Source: Bursaphelenchus xylophilus
Taxonomy: Eukaryota > Nematoda > Chromadorea > Rhabditida > Aphelenchoididae
DNA: 64,000 bases
Assembly: GCA_904066235.2 (NCBI GenBank)
Contig: CAJFCV020000006.1
Span: 2,232,001 to 2,296,000, forward strand
Reading direction: 5' to 3'
Position 1 is the first letter of the stretch. The number at the start of each line of letters is the position of its first letter. The notes beneath the pieces are model-generated. The model worked only from the letters and a program-made list of their open reading frames with translations, was not told the DNA's origin and ran no database searches. This document shows positions 31,242 through 43,200 of the stretch, piece by piece. The position numbers and the translations under genes were made by a program.

Positions 31242-34200
31242 TTAGAACTCGCACTTCCCGTCGCATCTACACCATGGCTTCACCAGACCCCAGTTCTCGA
31301 TCTCGGTGTTCATCAGAGTGGCCATGTTGTCGGAGGTTGAGCGCGTCCAACTATTGAATACTGTGCTGATTGAGTCCAGCTTCTCATCGTAGGAGATGGT
31401 CGAGTTCCACACAAGATTGGTGATACGTTTCTTGTAGGCGAGGAAGTTGCTCTTCATGTTACTGCTCCATTCATTGTTGTAGGCGTCGTCCAAGGAATCA
31501 GTGAGCTTTGTGTGATTATTATTAAGTGTAATCCACAAGTAACGGTTGTCGCAGGTTGGTGCAACAGTTGTGGTAGTTGTGGTCGTCGTAGTAGTTGTTG
31601 TTGTAGTTGTGGTAGTAGTCGTTGTTGTGGTGGTTGGCGCTTCGGTTGTAGTGGGTTCTTCTGTAGTCGTGGCCTCAGCAGTGGTAGACTCCTCGGTAGT
31701 GGACTCGAAGGGTTCTTCGGTCGTGGCTTCAGCGGCCTCAGTGGTCGATTCCTCGGCTTCAAAAGTGGTGGTCTCGAAGGGTTCTTCGGTCGTGGATTCA
31801 GCGGCCTCAGTGGTCGATTCCTCGGCTTCAAAAGTGGTGGTCTCGAAGGGTTCTTCGGTCGTGGATTCAGCGGCCTCAGTGGTCGACTCCTCGGCTTCAA
31901 AAGTGGTGGTCTCGAAGGGTTCTTCGGTCGTGGATTCAGCGGCCTCAGTGGTCGACTCCTCGGCTTCAAAAGTGGTGGTCTCGAAGGCTTCTTGAGTCGT
32001 GGATTCAGCGGCTTGAGTGGTCGATTCCTCAGCTTCAGAGGTGGTGGACTCCAAGGCTTCTTGAGTCGTGGATTCAGCGGCTTGAGTGGTCGATTCCTCA
32101 GCTTCAGAGGTGGTGGACTCCAAGGCTTCTTGGGTAGTCGATTCAGCGGCTTGAGTGGTCGATTCCTCGGCTTCAGAGGTGGTGGACTCCAAGGCTTCTT
32201 GGGTAGTCGATTCAACGGCTTGAGTGGTCGATTCCTCAGCTTCAGAGGTGGTGGACTCCAAGGCTTCTTGAGTCGTGGATTCAGCGGCTTGAGTGGTCGA
32301 TTCCTCAGCTTCAGAGGTGGTGGACTCCAAGGCTTCTTGAGTCGTGGATTCAGCAGCTTGAGTGGTCGATTCCTCAGCTTCAGAGGTGGTGGACTCCAAG
32401 GCTTCTTGAGTCGTGGATTCAGCAGCTTGAGTGGTCGATTCCTCAGCTTCAGAGGTGGTGGACTCCAAGGCTTCTTGAGTCGTGGATTCAGCGGCTTGAG
32501 TGGTCGATTCCTCGGCTTCAGAGGTGGTGGACTCCAAGGCTTCTTGGGTAGTCGATTCAGCGGCTTGAGTGGTCGATTCCTCAGCTTCAGAGGTGGTGGA
32601 CTCCAAGGCTTCTTGAGTCGTGGATTCAGCGGCTTGAGTGGTCGATTCCTCGGCTTCAGAGGTGGTAGACTCCAAGGCTTTTTGGGTAGTCGATTCAGCG
32701 GCTTGAGTGGTCGATTCCTCAGCTTCAGAGGTGGTGGACTCCAAGGCTTCTTGGGTAGTCGATTCAGCGGCTTGAGTGGTCGATTCCTCGGCTTCAGAGG
32801 TGGTGGACTCCAAGGCTTCTTGGGTAGTCGATTCAGCGGCTTGAGTGGTCGATTCCTCAGCTTCAGAGGTGGTGGACTCCAAGGCTTCTTGGGTAGTCGA
32901 TTCAGCGGCTTGAGTGGTCGATTCCTCAGCTTCAGAGGTGGTGGACTCCAAGGCTTCTTGAGTCGTGGATTCAGCGGCTTGAGTGGTCGATTCCTCAGCT
33001 TCAGAGGTGGTGGACTCCAAGGCTTCTTGAGTCGTGGATTCAGCGGCTTGAGTGGTCGATTCCTCAGCTTCAGAGGTGGTGGACTCCAAGGCTTCTTGAG
33101 TCGTGGATTCAGCGGCTTGAGTGGTCGATTCCTCAGCTTCAGAGGTGGTGGACTCCAAGGCTTCTTGGGTAGTCGATTCAGCGGCTTGAGTGGTCGATTC
33201 CTCAGCTTCAGAGGTGGTGGACTCCAAGGCTTCTTGAGTCGTGGATTCAGCGGCTTGAGTGGTCGATTCCTCAGCTTCAGAGGTGGTGGACTCCAAGGCT
33301 TCTTGAGTCGTGGATTCAGCGGCTTGAGTGGTCGATTCCTCAGCTTCAGAGGTGGTGGACTCCAAGGCTTCTTGGGTAGTCGATTCAGCGGCTTGAGTGG
33401 TCGATTCCTCAGCTTCAGAGGTGGTGGACTCCAAGGCTTCTTGAGTCGTGGATTCAGCGGCTTGAGTGGTCGATTCCTCAGCTTCAGAGGTGGTGGACTC
33501 CAAGGCTTCTTGAGTCGTGGATTCAGCGGCTTGAGTGGTCGATTCCTCAGCTTCAGAGGTGGTGGACTCCAAGGCTTCTTGGGTAGTCGATTCAGCGGCT
33601 TGAGTGGTCGATTCCTCAGCTTCAGAGGTGGTGGACTCCAAGGCTTCTTGAGTCGTGGATTCAGCGGCTTGAGTGGTCGATTCCTCAGCTTCAGAGGTGG
33701 TGGACTCCAAGGCTTCTTGAGTCGTGGATTCAGCGGCTTGAGTGGTCGATTCCTCAGCTTCAGAGGTGGTGGACTCCAAGGCTTCTTGGGTAGTCGATTC
33801 AGCGGCTTGAGTGGTCGATTCCTCAGCTTCAGAGGTGGTGGACTCCAAGGCTTCTTGAGTCGTGGATTCAGCGGCTTGAGTGGTCGATTCCTCGGCTTCA
33901 GAGGTGGTGGACTCCAAGGCTTCTTGGGTAGTCGATTCAGCGGCCTGAGTGGTCGATTCCTCGGCTTCAGAGGTGGTGGACTCCAAGGCTTCTTGGGTAG
34001 TCGATTCAGCGGCTTGAGTGGTCGATTCCTCAGCTTCAGAGGTGGTGGACTCCAAGGCTTCTTGGGTCGTGGATTCAGCGGCTTGAGTGGTCGATTCCTC
34101 AGCTTCAGAGGTGGTGGACTCCAAGGCTTCTTGAGTCGTGGATTCAGCGGCTTGAGTAGTCGATTCCTCAGCTTCAGAGGTGGTGGACTCTAAGGCTTCT

Positions 34201-37200
34201 TGGGTAGTCGATTCAGCGGCTTGAGTGGTCGATTCCTCAGCTTCAGAGGTGGTGGACTCCAAGGCTTCTTGGGTAGTCGATTCAGCGGCCTGAGTGGTCG
34301 ATTCCTCGGCTTCAGAGGTGGTGGACTCCAAGGCTTCTTGGGTAGTCGATTCAGCGGCTTGAGTGGTCGATTCCTCAGCTTCAGAGGTGGTGGACTCCAA
34401 GGCTTCTTGGGTAGTCGATTCAGCGGCCTGAGTGGTCGATTCCTCAGCTTCAGAGGTGGTGGACTCCAAGGCTTCTTGAGTCGTGGATTCAGCGGCTTGA
34501 GTGGTCGATTCCTCAGCTTCAGAGGTGGTGGACTCCAAGGCTTCTTGGGTCGTGGATTCAGCGGCTTGAGTGGTCGATTCCTCAGCTTCAGAGGTGGTGG
34601 ACTCCAAGGCTTCTTGAGTCGTGGATTCAGCGGCTTGAGTGGTCGATTCCTCGGCTTCAGAGGTGGTGGACTCCAAGGCTTCTTGGGTAGTCGATTCAGC
34701 GGCTTGAGTGGTCGATTCCTCAGCTTCAGAGGTGGTGGACTCCAAGGCTTCTTGGGTCGTGGATTCAGCGGCTTGAGTGGTCGATTCCTCAGCTTCAGAG
34801 GTGGTGGACTCCAAGGCTTCTTGAGTCGTGGATTCAGCGGCTTGAGTGGTCGATTCCTCAGCTTCAGAGGTGGTGGACTCCAAGGCTTCTTGGGTAGTCG
34901 ATTCAGCGGCTTGAGTGGTCGATTCCTCAGCTTCAGAGGTGGTGGACTCCAAGGCTTCTTGAGTCGTGGATTCAGCGGCTTGAGTGGTCGATTCCTCGGC
35001 TTCAGAGGTGGTGGACTCCAAGGCTTCTTGGGTAGTCGATTCAGCGGCTTGAGTGGTCGATTCCTCAGCTTCAGAGGTGGTGGACTCCAAGGCTTCTTGG
35101 GTCGTGGATTCAGCGGCTTGAGTGGTCGATTCCTCAGCTTCAGAGGTGGTGGACTCCAAGGCTTCTTGAGTCGTGGATTCAGCGGCTTGAGTAGTCGATT
35201 CCTCAGCTTCAGAGGTGGTGGACTCCAAAGCTTCTTGGGTAGTCGATTCAGCGGCTTGAGTGGTCAATTCCTCAGCTTCAGAGGTGGTGGACTCCAAGGC
35301 TTCTTGGGTAGTCGATTCAGCGGCTTGAGTGGTCGATTCCTCAGCTTCAGAGGTGGTGGACTCCAAGGCTTCTTGAGTCGTGGATTCAGCGGCTTGAGTA
35401 GTCGATTCCTCAGCTTCAGAGGTGGTGGACTCCAAGGCTTCTTGAGTCGTGGATTCAGCGGCTTGAGTAGTCGATTCCTCAGCTTCAGAGGTGGTGGACT
35501 CCAAGGCTTCTTGAGTCGTGGATTCAGCGGCTTGAGTGGTCGATTCCTCGGCTTCAGAGGTGGTGGACTCCAAGGCTTCTTGGGTAGTCGATTCAGCGGC
35601 CTGAGTGGTCGATTCCTCGGCTTCAGAGGTGGTGGACTCCAAGGCTTCTTGGGTAGTCGATTCAGCGGCTTGAGTGGTCGATTCCTCAGCTTCAGAGGTG
35701 GTGGACTCCAAGGCTTCTTGGGTAGTCGATTCAGCGGCCTGAGTGGTCGATTCCTCAGCTTCAGAGGTGGTGGACTCCAAGGCTTCTTGAGTCGTGGATT
35801 CAGCGGCTTGAGTGGTCGATTCCTCAGCTTCAGAGGTGGTGGACTCCAAGGCTTCTTGGGTAGTCGATTCAGCGGCTTGAGTGGTCGATTCCTCAGCTTC
35901 AGAGGTGGTGGACTCCAAGGCTTCTTGAGTCGTGGATTCAGCGGCTTGAGTGGTCGATTCCTCGGCTTCAGAGGTGGTGGACTCCAAGGCTTCTTGGGTA
36001 GTCGATTCAGCATCTTGAGTGGTCGATTCCTCAGCTTCAGAGGTGGTGGACTCCAAGGCTTCTTGAGTCGTGGATTCAGCGGCTTGAGTGGTCGATTCCT
36101 CAGCTTCAGAGGTGGTGGACTCCAAGGCTTCTTGAGTCGTGGATTCAGCGGCTTGAGTGGTCGATTCCTCAGCTTCAGAGGTGGTGGACTCCAAGGCTTC
36201 TTGAGTCGTGGATTCAGCGGCTTGAGTGGTCGATTCCTCAGCTTCAGAGGTGGTGGACTCCAAGGCTTCTTGGGTAGTCGATTCAGCGGCTTGAGTGGTC
36301 GATTCCTCAGCTTCAGAGGTGGTGGACTCCAAGGCTTCTTGAGTCGTGGATTCAGCGGCTTGAGTGGTCGATTCCTCGGCTTCAGAGGTGGTGGACTCCA
36401 AGGCTTCTTGGGTAGTCGATTCAGCGGCCTGAGTGGTCGATTCCTCGGCTTCAGAGGTGGTGGACTCCAAGGCTTCTTGGGTAGTCGATTCAGCGGCTTG
36501 AGTGGTCGATTCCTCAGCTTCAGAGGTGGTGGACTCCAAGGCTTCTTGGGTAGTCGATTCAGCGGCCTGAGTGGTCGATTCCTCAGCTTCAGAGGTGGTG
36601 GACTCCAAGGCTTCTTGAGTCGTGGATTCAGCGGCTTGAGTGGTCGATTCCTCAGCTTCAGAGGTGGTGGACTCCAAGGCTTCTTGGGTAGTCGATTCAG
36701 CGGCTTGAGTGGTCGATTCCTCAGCTTCAGAGGTGGTGGACTCCAAGGCTTCTTGAGTCGTGGATTCAGCGGCTTGAGTGGTCGATTCCTCGGCTTCAGA
36801 GGTGGTGGACTCCAAGGCTTCTTGGGTAGTCGATTCAGCATCTTGAGTGGTCGATTCCTCAGCTTCAGAGGTGGTGGACTCCAAGGCTTCTTGAGTCGTG
36901 GATTCAGCGGCTTGAGTGGTCGATTCCTCGGCTTCAGAGGTGGTAGACTCCAAGGCTTTTTGGGTAGTCGATTCAGCGGCTTGAGTGGTCGATTCCTCAG
37001 CTTCAGAGGTGGTGGACTCCAAGGCTTCTTGGGTAGTCGATTCAGCGGCTTGAGTGGTCGATTCCTCGGCTTCAGAGGTGGTGGACTCCAAGGCTTCTTG
37101 GGTAGTCGATTCAGCGGCTTGAGTGGTCGATTCCTCAGCTTCAGAGGTGGTGGACTCCAAGGCTTCTTGAGTCGTGGATTCAGCGGCTTGAGTGGTCGAT

Positions 37201-40200
37201 TTCTCAGCTTCAGAGGTGGTGGACTCCAAGGCTTCTTGAGTCGTGGATTCAGCGGCTTGAGTGGTCGATTCCTCGGCTTCAGAGGTGGTGGACTCCAAGG
37301 CTTCTTGGGTAGTCGATTCAGCGGCCTGAGTGGTCGATTCCTCGGCTTCAGAGGTGGTGGACTCCAAGGCTTCTTGGGTAGTCGATTCAGCGGCTTGAGT
37401 GGTCGATTCCTCAGCTTCAGAGGTGGTGGACTCCAAGGCTTCTTGGGTCGTGGATTCAGCGGCTTGAGTGGTCGATTCCTCAGCTTCAGAGGTGGTGGAC
37501 TCCAAGGCTTCTTGAGTCGTGGATTCAGCGGCTTGAGTAGTCGATTCCTCAGCTTCAGAGGTGGTGGACTCCAAGGCTTCTTGGGTAGTCGATTCAGCGG
37601 CTTGAGTGGTCGATTCCTCAGCTTCAGAGGTGGTGGACTCCAAGGCTTCTTGGGTAGTCGATTCAGCGGCTTGAGTAGTCGATTCCTCAGCTTCAGAGGT
37701 GGTGGACTCCAAGGCTTCTTGGGTAGTCGATTCAGCGGCTTGAGTGGTCGATTCCTCGGCTTCAGAGGTGGTGGACTCCAAGGCTTCTTGGGTAGTCGAT
37801 TCAGCGGCTTGAGTGGTCGATTCCTCAGCTTCAGAGGTGGTGGACTCCAAGGCTTCTTGGGTCGTGGATTCAGCGGTTTGAGTAGTCGATTCCTCAGCTT
37901 CAGAGGTGGTGGACTCCAAGGCTTCTTGGGTAGTCGATTCAGCGGCTTGAGTGGTCGATTCCTCAGCTTCAGAGGTGGTGGACTCCAAGGCTTCTTGGGT
38001 AGTCGATTCAGCGGCTTGAGTAGTCGATTCCTCAGCTTCAGAGGTGGTGGACTCCAAGGCTTCTTGGGTAGTCGATTCAGCGGCTTGAGTGGTCGATTCC
38101 TCGGCTTCAGAGGTGGTGGACTCCAAGGCTTCTTGGGTAGTCGATTCAGCGGCTTGAGTGGTCGATTCCTCAGCTTCAGAGGTGGTGGACTCCAAGGCTT
38201 CTTGGGTCGTGGATTCAGCGGTTTGAGTAGTCGATTCCTCAGCTTCAGAGGTGGTGGACTCCAAGGCTTCTTGGGTAGTCGATTCAGCGGCTTGAGTGGT
38301 CGATTCCTCAGCTTCAGAGGTGGTGGACTCCAAGGCTTCTTGGGTAGTCGATTCAGCGGCTTGAGTGGTCGATTCCTCGGCTTCAGAGGTGGTGGACTCC
38401 AAGGCTTCTTGAGTCGTGGATTCCGCGGCTTGAGTGGTCGATTCCTCGGCTTCAGAGGTGGTGGACTCCAAGGCTTCTTGGGTAGTCGATTCAGCGGCTT
38501 GAGTGGTCGATTCCTCAGCTTCAGAGGTGGTGGACTCCAAGGCTTCTTGGGTCGTGGATTCAGCGGTTTGAGTAGTCGATTCCTCAGCTTCAGAGGTGGT
38601 GGACTCCAAGGCTTCTTGGGTAGTCGATTCAGCGGCTTGAGTGGTCGATTCCTCGGCTTCAGAGGTGGTGGACTCCAAGGCTTCTTGGGTAGTCGATTCA
38701 GCGGCTTGAGTGGTCGATTCCTCAGCTTCAGAGGTGGTGGACTCCAAGGCTTCTTGGGTCGTTGATTCAGCGGCTTGAGTGGTCGATTCCTCAGCTTCAG
38801 AGGTGGTGGACTCCAAGGCTTCTTGGGTAGTCGATTCAGCGCCTTGAGTGGTCGATTCCTCGGCTTCAGAGGTGGTGGACTCCAAGGCTTCTTGAGTCGT
38901 GGATTCAGCGGCTTGAGTGGTCGATTCCTCGGCTTCAGAGGTGGTGGACTCCAAGGCTTCTTGAGTCGTGGATTCAGCGGCTTGAGTAGTCGATTCCTCA
39001 GCTTCAGAGGTGGTGGACTCCAAGGCTTCTTGGGTAGTCGATTCAGCGGCTTGAGTGGTCGATTCCTCAGCTTCAGAGGTGGTGGACTCCAAGGCTTCTT
39101 GGGTAGTCGATTCAGCGGCTTGAGTGGTCGATTCCTCGGCTTCAGAGGTGGTGGACTCCAAGGCTTCTTGAGTCGTGGATTCCGCGGCTTGAGTGGTCGA
39201 TTCCTCGGCTTCAGAGGTGGTGGACTCCAAGGCTTCTTGGGTAGTCGATTCAGCGGCTTGAGTGGTCGATTCCTCAGCTTCAGAGGTGGTGGACTCCAAG
39301 GCTTCTTGGGTCGTGGATTCAGCGGCTTGAGTGGTCGATTCCTCAGCTTCAGAGGTGGTGGACTCCAAGGCTTCTTGAGTCGTGGATTCAGCGGCTTGAG
39401 TGGTCGATTCCTCAGCTTCAGAGGTGGTGGACTCCAAGGCTTCTTGAGTCGTGGATTCAGCGGCTTGAGTAGTCGATTCCTCAGCTTCAGAGGTGGTGGA
39501 CTCCAAGGCTTCTTGGGTAGTCGATTCAGCGGCTTGAGTGGTCGATTCCTCGGCTTCAGAGGTGGTGGACTCCAAGGCTTCTTGGGTCGTGGATTCAGCG
39601 GCTTGAGTGGTCGATTCCTCGGCTTCAGAGGTGGTGGACTCCAAGGCTTCTTGGGTCGTGGATTCAGCGGCTTGAGTAGTCGATTCCTCAGCTTCAGAGG
39701 TGGTGGACTCCAAGGCTTCTTGGGTAGTTGATTCAGCGGCTTGAGTGGTCGATTCCTCAGCTTCAGAGGTGGTGGACTCCAAGGCTTCTTGGGTAGTCGA
39801 TTCAGCGGCTTGAGTGGTCGATTCCTCAGCTTCAGAGGTGGTGGACTCCAAGGCTTCTTGGGTAGTCGATTCAGCGGCTTGAGTGGTCGATTCCTCAGCT
39901 TCAGAGGTGGTGGACTCTAAGGCTTCTTGGGTAGTCGATTCAGCGGCTTGAGTGGTCGATTCCTCAGCTTCAGAGGTGGTGGACTCCAAGGCTTCTTGAG
40001 TCGTGGATTCAGCGGCTTGAGTAGTCGATTCCTCAGCTTCAGAGGTGGTGGACTCCAAGGCTTCTTGGGTAGTCGATTCAGCGGCTTGAGTGGTCGATTC
40101 CTCAGCTTCAGAGGTGGTGGACTCCAAGGCTTCTTGGGTCGTGGATTCAGCGGCTTGAGTAGTCGATTCCTCAGCTTCAGAGGTGGTGGACTCCAAGGCT

Positions 40201-43200
40201 TCTTGGGTAGTCGATTCAGCGGCTTGAGTGGTCGATTCCTCAGCTTCAGAGGTGGTGGACTCCAAGGCTTCTTGGGTAGTCGATTCAGCGGCTTGAGTGG
40301 TCGATTCCTCAGCTTCAGAGGTGGTGGACTCCAAGGCTTCTTGGGTAGTCGATTCAGCGGCTTGAGTGGTCGATTCCTCAGCTTCAGAGGTGGTGGACTC
40401 CAAGGCTTCTTGAGTCGTGGATTCAGCGGCTTGAGTAGTCGATTCCTCAGCTTCAGAGGTGGTGGACTCCAAGGCTTCTTGGGTAGTCGATTTAGCGGCT
40501 TGAGTGGTCGATTCCTCGGCTTCAGAGGTGGTGGACTCCAAGGCTTCTTGGGTCGTGGATTCAGCGGCTTGAGTAGTCGATTCCTCGGCTTCAGAGGTGG
40601 TGGACTCCAAGGCTTCTTGAGTCGTGGATTCAGCGGCTTGAGTGGTCGATTCCTCAGCTTCAGAGGTGGTGGACTCCAAGGCTTCTTGAGTCGTGGATTC
40701 AGCGGCTTGAGTGGTCGATTCCTCGGCTTCAGAGGTGGTGGGCTCCAAGGCTTCTTGAGTCGTGGATTCAGCGGCTTGAGTGGTCGATTCCTCAGCTTCA
40801 GAGGTGGTGGACACCAAGGCTTCTTGGGTAGTCGATTCAGCGGCTTGAGTGGTCGACTCCTCAGCTTCAGAGGTGGTGGACTCCAAGGCTTCTTGAGTCG
40901 TGGATTCAGCGGCTTGAGTAGTCGATTCCTCAGCTTCAGAGGTGGTGGACTCCAAGGCTTCTTGGGTAGTCGATTCAGCGGCTTGAGTGGTCGATTCCTC
41001 AGCTTCAGAGGTGGTGGACTCCAAGGCTTCTTGGGTAGTCGATTCAGCGGCTTGAGTGGTCGATTCCTCAGCTTCAGAGGTGGTGGACTCCAAGGCTTCT
41101 TGAGTCGTGGATTCAGCGGCTTGAGTAGTCGATTCCTCAGCTTCAGAGGTGGTGGACTCCAAGGCTTCTTGGGTAGTCGATTCAGCGGCTTGAGTGGTCG
41201 ATTCCTCAGCTTCAGAGGTGGTGGACTCCAAGGCTTCTTGGGTAGTCGATTCAGCGGCTTGAGTGGTCGATTCCTCAGCTTCAGAGGTGGTGGACTCCAA
41301 GGCTTCTTGAGTCGTGGATTCAGCGGCTTGAGTAGTCGATTCCTCAGCTTCAGAGGTGGTGGACTCCAAGGCTTCTTGAGTCGTGGATTCAGCGGCTTGA
41401 GTAGTCGATTCCTCAGCTTCAGAGGTGGTGGACTCCAAGGCTTCTTGGGTAGTCGATTCAGCGGCTTGAGTGGTCGATTCCTCAGCTTCAGAGGTGGTGG
41501 ACTCCAAGGCTTCTTGAGTCGTGGATTCAGCGGCTTGAGTAGTCGATTCCTCAGCTTCAGAGGTGGTGGACTCCAAGGCTTCTTGGGTAGTCGATTCAGC
41601 GGCTTGAGTGGTCGATTCCTCAGCTTCAGAGGTGGTGGACTCCAAGGCTTCTTGGGTAGTCGATTCAGCGGCTTGAGTGGTCGATTCCTCAGCTTCAGAG
41701 GTGGTGGACTCCAAGGCTTCTTGAGTCGTGGATTCAGCGGCTTGAGTAGTCGATTCCTCAGCTTCAGAGGTGGTGGACTCCAAGGCTTCTTGGGTAGTCG
41801 ATTCAGCGGCTTGAGTGGTCGATTCCTCAGCTTCAGAGGTGGTGGACTCCAAGGCTTCTTGGGTAGTCGATTCAGCGGCTTGAGTGGTCGATTCCTCAGC
41901 TTCAGAGGTGGTGGACTCCAAGGCTTCTTGAGTCGTGGATTCAGCGGCTTGAGTAGTCGATTCCTCAGCTTCAGAGGTGGTGGACTCCAAGGCTTCTTGG
42001 GTAGTCGATTCAGCGGCTTGAGTGGTCGATTCCTCAGCTTCAGAGGTGGTGGACTCCAAGGCTTCTTGGGTCGTGGATTCAGCGGCTTGAGTAGTCGATT
42101 CCTCAGCTTCAGAGGTGGTGGACTCCAAGGCTTCTTGGGTAGTCGATTCAGCGGCTTGAGTGGTCGATTCCTCGGCTTCAGAGGTGGTGGACTCCAAGGC
42201 TTCTTGGGTAGTCGATTCAGCGGCTTGAGTGGTCGATTCCTCAGCTTCAGAGGTGGTGGACTCCAAGGCTTCTTGGGTAGTCGATTCAGCGGCTTGAGTG
42301 GTCGATTCCTCAGCTTCAGAGGTGGTGGACTCCAAGGCTTCTTGGGTAGTCGATTCAGCGGCTTGAGTGGTCGATTCCTCAGCTTCAGAGGTGGTGGACT
42401 CCAAGGCTTCTTGAGTCGTGGATTCAGCGGCTTGAGTGGTCGATTCCTCGGCTTCAGAGGTGGTGGACTCCAAGGCTTCTTGAGTCGTGGATTCAGCGGC
42501 TTGAGTGGTCGATTCCTCGGCTTCAGAGGTGGTGGACTCCAAGGCTTCTTGGGTAGTCGATTCAGCGGCTTGAGTGGTCGATTCCTCGGCTTCAGAGGTG
42601 GTGGACTCCAAGGCTTCTTGAGTCGTGGATTCAGCGGCTTGAGTGGTCGATTCCTCAGCTTCAGAGGTGGTGGACTCCAAGGCTTCTTGGGTAGTCGATT
42701 CAGCGGCTTGAGTGGTCGATTCCTCAGCTTCAGAGGTGGTGGACTCCAAGGCTTCTTGAGTCGTGGATTCAGCGGCTTGAGTGGTCGATTCCTCGGCTTC
42801 AGAGGTGGTGGACTCCAAGGCTTCTTGGGTAGTCGATTCAGCGGCTTGAGTGGTCGATTCCTCGGCTTCAGAGGTGGTGGACTCCAAGGCTTCTTGGGTC
42901 GTGGATTCAGCGGCTTGAGTAGTCGATTCCTCGGCTTCAGAGGTGGTGGACTCCAAGGCTTCTTGAGTCGTGGATTCAGCGGCTTGAGTGGTCGATTCCT
43001 CAGCTTCAGAGGTGGTGGACTCCAAGGCTTCTTGAGTCGTGGATTCAGCGGCTTGAGTGGTCGATTCCTCGGCTTCAGAGGTGGTGGACTCCAAGGCTTC
43101 TTGAGTCGTGGATTCAGCGGCTTGAGTGGTCGATTCCTCAGCTTCAGAGGTGGTGGACTCCAAGGCTTCTTGGGTAGTCGATTCAGCGGCTTGAGTGGTC

